Of a stretch of 46,280 nt of DNA, positions 1 to 6,936 are shown piece after piece. The notes below the pieces were generated by a model. That model was not told where the DNA came from. It was given only the letters and a program-made list of their open reading frames with translations, and ran no database searches. The DNA is taken from the NCBI GenBank assembly GCA_028875335.1, contig JAPPEF010000016.1:1-46280 (forward strand), read 5' to 3'. Within the stretch, counting starts at the first letter, position 1, and every line of letters begins with the position of its first letter. Origin of the DNA: Gemmatimonadota bacterium (GTDB lineage Bacteria; Latescibacterota; UBA2968; UBA8231). The translations under genes and the position numbers were made by a program.

Positions 1-42
1 GTGGGTCTGACCGTTGACAGTGACCTTGATTGCTACTGACAT
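1..42 (-). CDS. coxS: CO/xanthine dehydrogenase small (2Fe-2S) subunit, N-terminus only
   Basis: Only 14 codons are inside the window (MSVAIKVTVNGQTH); the gene runs off the left edge. The beta-strand start IKVTVNG followed by a polar residue is typical of the plant-type ferredoxin fold at the N-terminus of CoxS/CutS small subunits of aerobic CO dehydrogenase and related molybdenum hydroxylases. An excellent Shine-Dalgarno (AGGAGGTGG, positions 45-53) sits just upstream of the ATG. It lies 65 bp downstream of a coxG-like gene on the same strand, and the maturation genes mocA, coxD, coxE and xdhC follow within 10 kb, which supports the call. The cysteine motifs are outside the window, so the assignment rests on a short stretch and on context. 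Confidence 0.62.
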   Translation of the reverse strand, partial: MSVAIKVTVNGQTH

Positions 43-76
43 AGCCACCTCCTATTGAATCGAATTAAGAAGTGCG

Positions 77-120
77 AATTAGGAATTACGAATTGGGGCG
101 GAAATTCCTAATTCCTAATT
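77..120. repeat. AT-rich inverted repeat between coxG and coxS
   Basis: AATTAGGAATT (77-87) is followed by two overlapping copies of its reverse complement AATTCCTAATT (103-113 and 110-120). It can form an 11-bp stem with a 15-nt loop. The repeat overlaps the coxG stop codon. It looks like a dispersed intergenic repeat rather than a terminator, because no T-tract follows. Confidence 0.6.
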
Positions 121-551
121 GATACTTCGCGTTCCAGCGCCTTGAAAAATTGATTGGTAAACATCCGCGCCACGCCCGAGAGCAGGCGCTGACCCATGCT
201 CGCCAACCGACCCGTCAACTGCGAGCCACCCTCGACTGCCACCGTGGTCGTCTCGTGGTCTTCGGCGAGCCGGATGTGGCCCTCGGCCGCGATCTGGCCG
301 ATCTTGCCATCGACATCGATGATCAAGCGATAGCTTTCCGGCTCCTTGCTATCTACCACTTGCAGCGCGCCGTTGAAGGTACTGTTGATCGGCCCCATTT
401 TGATGTGCAGCACAGCTTGGTACTGGCCGGGGCCAGTTTGCTCCAAGGTATCGACACCTGGCGTGATGCGCGCCAACACCTCGGGGTCGTTGAGCAAGTC
501 CCACATGACTTGCCTCGGGGCGCTAAAGGTATGAGAACCTGTAAGCTGCAT
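108..551 (-). CDS. coxG: CoxG-family SRPBCC protein (CO dehydrogenase subunit G)
   Basis: A 147-aa protein with the CoxG signature: N-terminal GSHTFSAPRQVMWDLLNDPE, then ITPG, an IKMGPINSTFNGAL strand, DVDGKIGQIAAEGHIRL, and a C-terminal helix rich in QR, F and R (GQRLLSGVARMFTNQFFKAL). CoxG proteins have an SRPBCC/START fold and help recruit or anchor CO dehydrogenase at the membrane or act during its assembly; they carry no catalytic motif. The gene is directly upstream of the coxS start on the same strand. It is divergent from mocA, with 121 bp between them for two promoters. The family is very likely correct; whether the enzyme served oxidises CO or another substrate cannot be told without the large subunit. 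Confidence 0.88.
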   Translation of the reverse strand: MQLTGSHTFSAPRQVMWDLLNDPEVLARITPGVDTLEQTGPGQYQAVLHIKMGPINSTFNGALQVVDSKEPESYRLIIDVDGKIGQIAAEGHIRLAEDHETTTVAVEGGSQLTGRLASMGQRLLSGVARMFTNQFFKALEREVSIRN

Positions 552-635
552 GGGCCGATGCTATTGTTAAAGGCCAGAAGCGAGTGACGCGGAGGTGGAT
601 ATTAAAAAATTTTGCCCGTCTTTGTCAATCGCGTA

Positions 636-658
636 GGGGCAACCCTTGTGGTTGCCCT
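636..658. repeat. REP-like hairpin in the mocA leader
   Basis: GGGCAACC (637-644) and GGTTGCCC (650-657) form a perfect 8-bp stem with a CTTGT loop. It ends 15 nt before the mocA ATG and just 5' of its AGGAG. The GTAGGGGC...GTTGCCC layout resembles short palindromic elements scattered between genes in several bacterial phyla (recollection, not checked). It could affect mocA translation. Confidence 0.55.
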
Positions 659-672
659 CATAGGAGACTGGA

Positions 673-1272
673 ATGACTCAATTTGCAAACCTCAGCGGAA
701 TCGTACTAGCGGCGGGAAGTTCCTCTAGGATGGAGGGTGCCAATAAGTTGCTGCTGCCTTGGCAAAAGCAATGCATCCTCCAAGTCGTGGTAGAGCGAAT
801 CTGCGAGGTGGGTTTGGGGGAGGTAATCGTAGTGACAGGGCATCAGCGAGCAGAGGTAAAAGAAAAGTTGAGCCGTCATCCCGTGCGGCTGGTACACAAC
901 CCCGATTTCGCCGAGGGAATGGCCGCCTCTATCAGAGTGGGCGTGGAAGCGGCAGTCGGCGAGCAGGGGTATCTCTTTGCGCTAGGGGATATGCCGCAGA
1001 TAGCTGGTACGACGATCCTAAAGGTCGCCGAAGCGTTGAAAAGTAGAGAGACAATCGCCGTGCCAGTGCGCAACGGGCGACGCGGCCATCCGGTAGCTAT
1101 CGGCAGCGCCTATCGAGATGCCTTGCTCGCGTTGACTGGCGATCGGGGGGCACGGCCAGTCTTGGCAAACAACGCAGCCAATGTCGTCGAAATACCCGTA
1201 GAGGACGAGGGCATCTTCGTAGATGTGGATACGCCGGAAAGCTATCGAGCGGCGCGGACCGCATTGCAATAG
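673..1272 (+). CDS. mocA: Molybdenum cofactor cytidylyltransferase (MobA-like NTP transferase)
   Basis: A 199-aa single-domain nucleotidyltransferase. It has the N-terminal dinucleotide-fold signature LAAGSSSRM followed by NKLLLP (residues about 12-29), NPDFAEGMAASIRVGV, the metal-binding GDMP, the GRRGHPVAIG loop and the C-terminal DVDTPESY. These match MocA, which joins CTP to molybdopterin to give the MCD cofactor used by CO and xanthine dehydrogenase-type enzymes; MobA, which uses GTP, is close. Context with coxG/coxS and xdhC favours the cytidylyl enzyme. The ATG is preceded by AGGAG at 662-666. It converges with abiEii, 5 bp from its end. Confidence 0.87.
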   Translation: MTQFANLSGIVLAAGSSSRMEGANKLLLPWQKQCILQVVVERICEVGLGEVIVVTGHQRAEVKEKLSRHPVRLVHNPDFAEGMAASIRVGVEAAVGEQGYLFALGDMPQIAGTTILKVAEALKSRETIAVPVRNGRRGHPVAIGSAYRDALLALTGDRGARPVLANNAANVVEIPVEDEGIFVDVDTPESYRAARTALQ

Positions 1273-1277
1273 AACAA

Positions 1278-2081
1278 TTAACCAACCAATAGCTGCAGCG
1301 CGGTTTCCACGTTCAACATCGCCGCGTCTTCCTCCCGTTCCAAAAACGGACGCACATCGGCCGCCACCTGATCCCACTCCAGCACCCGTAGCCGGCTGCC
1401 GACCACTTCCCGCCAAGTCCGCTCCGTTAGTGCCTCGCCAGGCCGCTGCGTCTGCTGCAACGCCGCATTGAGTAGAGATAGATTGGGCGCAGGCCACGTC
1501 CGGTCACTCAAGTACCATATCAAGTCGTACAGATCCCGCCCTTTAGTGTAAGGGCGCTGTAGAATCGCATGTAATTTGCCGGCTAGCAGGGAAGCTCGGT
1601 CGTGATGCTGGAGCCGCAGTGTCACGTGTCGGCGCACCAAACGGGTCTCCAGCACGACACCAGTTGGCGGGTTCGTATCGACCTCGATGCGCACGGAGAG
1701 AATTGCGTCTTGATGCGGAGAAAGACCGGCCTCGTACAGCAGGCCCTTGAAGCGCACGAATGCACGGTGGACTGTCTGCCGGTCGTTTAAGCCGAGCCCG
1801 ATTTCGTACCCCTCGCGAGCAAATTCCGAGCGAATGGCTGCTAAATAAGCGCGCAAATCGTAGGAAGCCGGATCGCCTTCGAGCGTAAAATCGAGGTCTT
1901 CGGAGTAGCGCGGTAGCGCGAAGAGGAAGCGCAGGCTAGTGCCCCCTTGAAACGCCAGCGGCACCATCGCCCCCGCGCGCTGTAAAGAATCCAAGATGCG
2001 GGCCTGCAAGTATTCGCGCAGGATGTTGCGCCCCTGTAAGGAATCGCCCGCCTGCACGAGTTGAAACAGATGATCCTTCAT
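1278..2081 (-). CDS. AbiEii-family nucleotidyltransferase toxin
   Basis: The protein is 267 aa when started at MKDHLFQLV. This start is chosen because its ATG overlaps the upstream antitoxin stop as ATGA (2078-2081), the usual coupling in this module. The nucleotidyltransferase motif FQGGTSLRFLF is followed by YSEDLDFTL, with the catalytic acidic residues in SEDLDF. A conserved LAGKLHAILQRPYTKGRDLYDLIWYL segment further on fits the AbiEii/AbiGii family (PF08843). Known AbiEii toxins halt growth by transferring nucleotides, for example to tRNA acceptor stems, and can abort phage infection. The partner antitoxin lies immediately upstream. Confidence 0.86.
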   Translation of the reverse strand: MKDHLFQLVQAGDSLQGRNILREYLQARILDSLQRAGAMVPLAFQGGTSLRFLFALPRYSEDLDFTLEGDPASYDLRAYLAAIRSEFAREGYEIGLGLNDRQTVHRAFVRFKGLLYEAGLSPHQDAILSVRIEVDTNPPTGVVLETRLVRRHVTLRLQHHDRASLLAGKLHAILQRPYTKGRDLYDLIWYLSDRTWPAPNLSLLNAALQQTQRPGEALTERTWREVVGSRLRVLEWDQVAADVRPFLEREEDAAMLNVETALQLLVG

Positions 2082-2716
2082 AGATGCTCGTAGCCCAACA
2101 CCGCGTCTTGGGCTAGTGCGCGAATGCACTGCACGGCTCTAAGCAATTTGGGTCGGGCGGCGATGGCTGCCAATCTATCCAGTTCCGCTAGGTCTAGGCT
2201 CTCCCAGTCGAGGCGTAGCTCATTGATATAGGCAGGAGCATCGCCATTTGGCTGTAGATAGATCAGATCGAGCAGTGCCTTTTCCGGCGCAGCGACAAAA
2301 GCCGACTGGCCATGTGCCAACTCCACGTGTTGATACCCGTAGAGCAGATCGGTCTTGAGGTGGCGAAAGGAAAAGCGACCTAGCGGCGTCTGGCGGAGCT
2401 GCGGACGCCCGGCCGTCACACTGGTCACTTCCGGCACGTACTCGGGAATCACACCAGCGTGTGCCAACGCCGACAGACCGCTGACATACGAGCCGCGCAC
2501 CAGTCGATTGGCGACGAGGAAGGGATGGGGCGCGGTCTGGCGGTAGGGCGGCGCCAGCGCGTAGAGCCCGCGCCGTAGCTGGTGCAGTCGTCCGGCTCGA
2601 GTCCAGCGCACGAGCTGTCGCCGCATATCGCCTGGATTTACGGACCCGGCCAAGAGCAGGCCGGTTTCAAACACTGGCTCATCAGCCACGATGGCGAGGA
2701 ATTGATCGAATTTCAT
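2078..2716 (-). CDS. AbiEi-family antitoxin with winged-helix N-terminus
   Basis: A 212-aa protein. Residues 1-60 look like the AbiEi winged-helix domain (VNPGDMRRQLVRWTRAGRL, then LRRGLYALAP). The rest contains VANRLVRGSYVSGLSALAHAGVIPE and a C-terminal region with APEKALLDLIYL, all typical of type IV AbiEi antitoxins. These proteins neutralise AbiEii and repress their own promoter by binding inverted repeats. A perfect 9-bp inverted repeat lies directly upstream of the start (2719-2748). Translation is coupled to the toxin by a 4-nt overlap. Confident on family; which stress or phage it answers is unknown. Confidence 0.85.
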   Translation of the reverse strand: MKFDQFLAIVADEPVFETGLLLAGSVNPGDMRRQLVRWTRAGRLHQLRRGLYALAPPYRQTAPHPFLVANRLVRGSYVSGLSALAHAGVIPEYVPEVTSVTAGRPQLRQTPLGRFSFRHLKTDLLYGYQHVELAHGQSAFVAAPEKALLDLIYLQPNGDAPAYINELRLDWESLDLAELDRLAAIAARPKLLRAVQCIRALAQDAVLGYEHL

Positions 2717-2718
2717 AA

Positions 2719-2748
2719 CAATAAATTATCTTTAATGGCAATTTATTG
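2719..2748. promoter_or_regulatory. Candidate AbiEi operator
   Basis: CAATAAATT (2719-2727) and AATTTATTG (2740-2748) are perfect inverted half-sites separated by 12 bp, in an AT-rich patch directly upstream of the abiEi start. Self-repression through inverted repeats is known for AbiEi proteins. The position is right, but binding is inferred. Confidence 0.5.
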
Positions 2749-2782
2749 CAATGAAATCCGCTTTTATCGTCATCCGCGAGAG

Positions 2783-5080
2783 CTACTCCTCCGGCGGTAC
2801 TAGGAACTGCGTCGTCTCCGCCCGGTCGCGTATCTCCTGCCAATCCCACAACTGAGGAATAAATTCCACATCGGCCCAAAGTTGGGCTTGGTCGGCGTAG
2901 TGCGGGCTAGCCGGGTGGCCAGAGGCCCCCAGCGGCGCGATCCAGCGCGAGCGGGTCCAGTCGGAGGGATCGAAGATATACCGGTTGACCGAAAGACCCG
3001 TAACTGTGAAGTCGTCGAAGGCATAGCTACCGGCTAGAGGCGTGTCGCCATCGCCGTGGACGGGAAGCGAAGGAGGATCGAGGAAGGAAGCGGCCTCGGA
3101 GAAAACCGCAGAGAATGGATGCTGAGGCTGGGTGCGATGCAAGCGGCCCCAACGCCATTGGCGCATGTCGTCGCCGAGGGCCTCTTTGAGCGCAGCGAGC
3201 GCGCCAGTCAGGGCCTCGGTCAGAGCTTGGGACCAAGTTTGACCGGGCGGCAGCAGCTCAGTATCGCCGCCCTCAATAGCGAGAGTCGCTTCGAGGGTGA
3301 TAAGACGCCAATGAGCGTCGCCGCCAGCCTCTGCGAGCAAGGTCAAGGCATCGTCGCCGAACAGGTGTTGCGCTATGTGGTAGCCGAGCAGGTTGCGAGT
3401 TTGCGCATAGATCGTCGGCTGAGCCTGGTCTCGGTCCATCCGGCAGTCCCACTGGCGCAGCAGGTCGAGGGCTTGGGCGCAGTCGGCGTCGGGCGGCTCG
3501 ATGGCGAGCAAGGCCCGCGTAAAGACCTGGGCTGGCAGCGAGACGCGTTCGGCGTGGATGTGGCCCATCGCCTCGGGCGTGGCCGTGCCCAGTTCGAGGA
3601 TGCGGGTCTGGATGCGGCGGGCGCGGTAGTCGGGGCTAAAGACGAGCCCGACGTAGTATGGATAATCGGAGCCGGTCACGCGCTGGTTGCAGGTGATGGC
3701 ATAGCCTGTTGCAGGGTTTATGGCTTTGGGCAACTCGGCGTGGGGGATGTAGCCCTGCCACTCGTGCTCGCCGCTCCAGCCGGGGACGGCGAGCCAGCCG
3801 TTTGCGGCCTCGCGCACGGGGATCCGGCCCTCGTGCAGATAGCCGAAGCAGCCGTGGATGTCGGCAACTGCGTAGTTGTTGACGCGGTCGTTCCAGCGGG
3901 CGAAGGCTTGGTGCAAGTCCCCGACGGAGCGGGCGCGCATGGCATCGCGAGCCGCGTCAGCCCAAGGAGTACCTTCGATGAGGCCGGGGTCGCTGATGGC
4001 GATGGCCTGACCTTTGCGCGGATCGCCCGCGATGATGGGTCCGTGGTGGGTAATGACGACCTCAGCGGTAACGGAGGCCGCGCCGCGGACGTGGATTTCT
4101 TCCCGCAGGATTTCCGCTGGCCGCCACGCGTCCCTGAATTCGTACTCCAAGCCATCGGCCGTTTCGCGAAAGCGCTCGACGAACAGATCTTGGGTATCGG
4201 CGCTGCCATAGGTCATGCCCCAAGCCACGTACTCGTTGTGGCAAAAGTGCAGGGTGCCGGGGACGCCGGGCACCGAGTAGCCGCTGACGGCGAAGTCGGG
4301 GCAGGCTATATGGACTTGATAATAGACGGAAGGAGTGTCGAGGGCGCGGTGCGAGTCACCAGCCACCAGCGGCAAGCCCGAATCCGTGTACTCACCTGCG
4401 ATGGACCACGCATTGGAGCCGGGGTCAGTTTCTCGACTGAGGGCCGCGAGGCCGTCGAGAGGTTCTCCCTGGTACTCGGTGCCAGGGGGCACGGTGAGCA
4501 GGTGGCCTTGGGGATAGCCTTTGATTAGCTGAGCGAGGTTCTCAGGTCCTACGACTTGGGCCAGACGAGTGCGCCAGAGCTTGGATTCAAAGGTGCCGAG
4601 CAGACTGTTGCGCATCTTGTACACAGCGAGGCAGTGCCAGCTTTCCCACGGCTCGGGGCGCTGGCCGAGGAGTTGGTATTCGACGGGCAGGGCCGTTGTC
4701 GTCGCCAAAAAGGCATTGACGCCAGCGGCGTACGCATCGAGCATGGCGCGCGCTTGAGGGCTAGACGCTTCGTAGTCCAACTTGGCGGTGCGGCCCATGC
4801 CCGCGGCGCGCAGAAGGCGGTCGCGGTCCAGTCCTGCAGGGCCAGCCCACTCGGACCAGCGGCCTAGGGCTTGATGGCGGTCAAAGTCCATATGCCACAG
4901 GCGGTCTTGGGCCGTGGCAAAGCCTTGGGCGAAGAACAGGTCGGCTTCCGATTCAGCTTGGATATGGGGAATTCCCCAAGGGTCGCGGTGGATAGTGGCG
5001 GTTTTTTCAAGGCCCTCGCAACACTGAGTGCTTTCAAGGTCGGGGAGAGCGGCTTGGAAGTCTTTGGCGCTGATAGGCAT
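2783..5080 (-). CDS. Penicillin acylase family Ntn-hydrolase
   Basis: A 765-aa single-chain precursor of the penicillin amidase family (PF01804). N-terminal IHRDPWGIPHIQAESEADLF and QGFATAQDRLWHMDF are typical of the alpha chain. The predicted autocatalytic cut precedes Ser222 in the GSNAW motif, which would become the N-terminal nucleophile of the beta chain. Later family features include HFCHNEYVAWGMT, HHGPII and WDCRMDRDQAQPTIY. The family cleaves amides such as beta-lactam side chains, acyl-homoserine lactones or cyclic amides. No signal peptide is visible (start MPISAKDFQ), unlike the periplasmic members, so a cytoplasmic enzyme is inferred. The start has an AGAGGAAC ribosome site. The substrate cannot be assigned. 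Confidence 0.88.
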   Translation of the reverse strand: MPISAKDFQAALPDLESTQCCEGLEKTATIHRDPWGIPHIQAESEADLFFAQGFATAQDRLWHMDFDRHQALGRWSEWAGPAGLDRDRLLRAAGMGRTAKLDYEASSPQARAMLDAYAAGVNAFLATTTALPVEYQLLGQRPEPWESWHCLAVYKMRNSLLGTFESKLWRTRLAQVVGPENLAQLIKGYPQGHLLTVPPGTEYQGEPLDGLAALSRETDPGSNAWSIAGEYTDSGLPLVAGDSHRALDTPSVYYQVHIACPDFAVSGYSVPGVPGTLHFCHNEYVAWGMTYGSADTQDLFVERFRETADGLEYEFRDAWRPAEILREEIHVRGAASVTAEVVITHHGPIIAGDPRKGQAIAISDPGLIEGTPWADAARDAMRARSVGDLHQAFARWNDRVNNYAVADIHGCFGYLHEGRIPVREAANGWLAVPGWSGEHEWQGYIPHAELPKAINPATGYAITCNQRVTGSDYPYYVGLVFSPDYRARRIQTRILELGTATPEAMGHIHAERVSLPAQVFTRALLAIEPPDADCAQALDLLRQWDCRMDRDQAQPTIYAQTRNLLGYHIAQHLFGDDALTLLAEAGGDAHWRLITLEATLAIEGGDTELLPPGQTWSQALTEALTGALAALKEALGDDMRQWRWGRLHRTQPQHPFSAVFSEAASFLDPPSLPVHGDGDTPLAGSYAFDDFTVTGLSVNRYIFDPSDWTRSRWIAPLGASGHPASPHYADQAQLWADVEFIPQLWDWQEIRDRAETTQFLVPPEE

Positions 5081-5234
5081 TGCGTTCCTCTTGTGTTATT
5101 GGTTCAGGGTATTCTGCAAGTCAAATGCGTTTGCCGCAATATGTACATGAATGGTGAAATATAGCTAGATTGCCAAATCCCATAGATTCGTCTCCGAGCA
5201 TAAGAACACAGAATCGGTCTTGATAAATGCCGAT

Positions 5235-5256
5235 CCTCAATGTATCCTCATTGTAT
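5235..5256 (+). promoter_or_regulatory. Tandem 11-bp repeats upstream of mazE
   Basis: CCTCAATGTAT (5235-5245) and CCTCATTGTAT (5246-5256) are adjacent direct repeats with one mismatch, spaced one helical turn apart, 25 bp upstream of the mazE start codon. This is a plausible site for MazE or MazE-MazF autoregulation. Inference from position and symmetry. Confidence 0.4.
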
Positions 5257-5280
5257 CTACTATTTAGAGGAGGTAAAGAT

Positions 5281-5520
5281 ATGGAAACCCGTGTGCAAAA
5301 ATGGGGCAATAGTTTAGCCCTGCGCATTCCCAAACCACTCGCTATTCAGATTGGGCTTGAACTCAACTCACCGGTCGAACTATCGCTACGTGGTAAGGAG
5401 TTAGTCATTGAACTTGTAAGGCCGTCTAGCTTGAAGTTGGACGATCTTTTAGCCCAAGTGACTGAGCACAACTTACACGGTGAAATAGATACTGGACCTG
5501 CGACGGGCTGTGAAGTATGA
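5281..5520 (+). CDS. mazE: MazE-family antitoxin (AbrB/MazE fold)
   Basis: A 79-aa protein. The start METRVQKWGNS is chosen because it matches the family N-terminus exactly and has GGAGG at 5269-5273; a longer upstream reading would add unrelated residues. The swapped-hairpin motif VQKWGNSLALRIPKPLA binds DNA in this family, and the acidic tail binds and blocks MazF. The stop overlaps the toxin start (ATGA, 5517-5520), so the two are translationally coupled. Confidence 0.9.
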   Translation: METRVQKWGNSLALRIPKPLAIQIGLELNSPVELSLRGKELVIELVRPSSLKLDDLLAQVTEHNLHGEIDTGPATGCEV

Positions 5521-5867
5521 TGGGATCGACCGAGTACGTCCCACAGCGCGGTGATGCGGTGTGGATTAACTTCAATCCGCAAGTAGGACATGAACAAGCA
5601 GGACATCGACCCGCCATTGTGGTTTCACCAAGGGCTTACAACAGCAAGACTCGCTTGGCAATTCTCTGTCCGATCACCAGTCAAGTGAAGGGATATCCCT
5701 TTGAGGTCGCCATCCCTACGGGACTAGAGGTGACGGGTGTTATTCTAGCAGATCAGGTCAAGAGCATGGACTGGCAGGCGAGAAATGCAGCGTTGATATG
5801 TCCTTTGCCCACAGAGATCGTGGATGCTGTTTTACAGAGAGTCGAAACGCTCTTGGCAAGGGAGTAA
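5517..5867 (+). CDS. mazF: MazF endoribonuclease toxin
   Basis: A 116-aa protein very close in layout to E. coli MazF: YVPQRGDAVWINFNPQVGHE, QAGHRPAIVVSP, YNSKTRLAILCPITSQVKGYPFE and ILADQVKSMDW. The catalytic arginine in GHRPA and threonine in PITSQ are retained. MazF cleaves single-stranded RNA at short sequence motifs and stops translation. It looks intact and would need MazE for viability. The cleavage motif cannot be read from sequence. Confidence 0.94.
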   Translation: MMGSTEYVPQRGDAVWINFNPQVGHEQAGHRPAIVVSPRAYNSKTRLAILCPITSQVKGYPFEVAIPTGLEVTGVILADQVKSMDWQARNAALICPLPTEIVDAVLQRVETLLARE

Positions 5868-5896
5868 TTGCAGGCTTGAACAAGACCATTAAAGGG

Positions 5897-5953
5897 CTAC
5901 TCGAACGCTTGGATTTCGCCGAGAATGGACAGGGCGATCTCCTCGGCTGTTTC
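5897..5953 (-). pseudogene. Relic of an xdhC/coxI 3' end
   Basis: The minus-strand reading ETAEEIALSILGEIQA followed by FE and a stop matches the C-terminus of the intact xdhC gene 1.1 kb to the right (7006-7053). Over 48 nt there are six differences, all at synonymous third positions. The homology ends abruptly at 5953, exactly where the stop codon of the NYN-domain gene begins. This is the surviving tail of a second XdhC-type gene, or a duplicated tail, not a functional gene by itself. Confidence 0.7.
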
Positions 5954-6717
5954 TACCAGTCTACTGGCTTTGAGATTGTTGTGCCCGGAAGACGGTCGGG
6001 AAATTGCGCGGCCTTCAACATTGCCGGGCGGATATGCCGAACATGACTTGCAACGTTCGCCAGTTTCGGAGCCATCTGCCAACGCCCCGGACAGACGATA
6101 ACCACCGGTTTCTTCCGTTCAGTGGTAACCATGCGTATCGGCGTGACCAAGTCAGTATCGTTCGAGATCACAACTGCCACCTCGAACAACTCTTTCCAAG
6201 CATCGTTCAAAAGATGGACTGCGAGGTTTACGTCCGAACCTTTCTCTTCCATGGTATGAACCTCGGCGATCACCGCATCGGTTAGTGGAGCGGCAGTCTT
6301 GCGCCGTCTTTTCTTTCCCGCCCTTCCCGTGGGATAACTGCCCACGGGAAGGGTTTGTGAATCCGCGACCGGGTGATTGCCCGCCGGCAACATTACTGCC
6401 GCTGGTGTGTCAATTCGTCTGTCGGCGACAGGCAGGTTAGTGAGTGGACGCCAAGCCGTCTTGGCAAGAAATCTCCCGAAATGCACCTGTACTTCGGGCA
6501 ATGTCCCGAGCGCACTCAGGTAGGAGTGTTGACGAGCTGGTGCCCCGGGATCCGACGCCCCAGAAACTCGGGCGGTGAAATAGTTCAGCTTGTCCACTGC
6601 ATGACCCGCCGGGAGCAACCGGCGGGTCAGTTCAGCAAGATTGAGCCACTTGAACGGCGTATCCTTGAGGGCTCCGTAGTACAGGTTGAAGCCATCTACA
6701 TAAACTCTGGTTCGCAT
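5953..6717 (-). CDS. NYN-domain (PIN-like) putative ribonuclease
   Basis: The protein is 254 aa from MRTRVYVDGFNLYYGALKD, which is the canonical NYN N-terminus (PF01936); a further seven upstream residues are possible but lie in a terminator T-tract. Putative metal ligands are Asp8 in VDGFN, Asp162 in EEKGSDVNLA and the aspartates in VVISNDTDLVTP. NYN proteins are metal-dependent RNases related to PIN domains. Residues about 95-131 form a proline- and glycine-rich insert between the conserved blocks that breaks the fold's usual spacing. At DNA level this insert contains a 13-bp perfect hairpin (6321-6353), suggesting a palindromic element accepted in frame. The gene sits between an xdhC relic and the intact xdhC. 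Confidence 0.82.
   Translation of the reverse strand: MRTRVYVDGFNLYYGALKDTPFKWLNLAELTRRLLPAGHAVDKLNYFTARVSGASDPGAPARQHSYLSALGTLPEVQVHFGRFLAKTAWRPLTNLPVADRRIDTPAAVMLPAGNHPVADSQTLPVGSYPTGRAGKKRRRKTAAPLTDAVIAEVHTMEEKGSDVNLAVHLLNDAWKELFEVAVVISNDTDLVTPIRMVTTERKKPVVIVCPGRWQMAPKLANVASHVRHIRPAMLKAAQFPDRLPGTTISKPVDW
6321..6353. repeat. 13-bp palindromic hairpin inside the NYN coding region
   Basis: CCCTTCCCGTGGG (6321-6333) and CCCACGGGAAGGG (6341-6353) are perfect inverted repeats around a 7-nt loop. The element is in frame within a low-complexity insert of the NYN gene. It resembles an intergenic REP-type hairpin that has been incorporated into a coding sequence. Confidence 0.75.
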
Positions 6718-6726
6718 GGATATTCC

Positions 6727-6762
6727 CAAAAAAAGCAAGGGCCACTCCGAAGAGCGGCCCTT
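6727..6762 (-). terminator. Rho-independent terminator downstream of xdhC
   Basis: On the minus strand, AAGGGCCGCTC TTCG GAGTGGCCCTT forms an 11-bp stem (one non-Watson-Crick pair) with a stable UUCG loop. It is followed by GCTTTTTTT. It would end transcription coming from coxD-coxE-xdhC. It lies directly in front of the NYN start codon, so it may instead act as an attenuator for that gene. Confidence 0.8.
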
Positions 6763-6936
6763 GAGCCGACAGCACGCTGCCAGCGGGTATCTATATATAA
6801 TCTACGGCGGGGGTGATCCACTTACAAGGATTATTCTTCTAGCTCCATGTTGGTCGTCGGGTTGCGCCCGCAAGAATCAAAATCCCCTCAATGGGTTCTG
6901 GCGTTAGCCTAGTCGCCGGGCACAACGCCGACCACG
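6763..6936 (-). other. Non-coding stretch between xdhC and its terminator
   Basis: About 170 nt without a supported ORF. On the minus strand it contains a small CGGG/CCCG hairpin, an AT-rich patch TATATATAGAT (6793-6803) that could be a -10 region for the NYN gene, and then the terminator. It could be a structured leader of the NYN gene or just xdhC 3' UTR; no known RNA family is recognised. Confidence 0.35.

Noticed and set aside
3056..4528. 490-codon open frame on the plus strand
   Set aside because: It lies antisense to the penicillin-acylase gene, whose motifs are clear. Its composition is that of a GC-rich shadow frame.
6763..6936. Known riboswitch or tracr-like RNA in front of the NYN gene
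   Set aside because: No recognised consensus could be matched by eye, and only one weak hairpin besides the terminator is visible.
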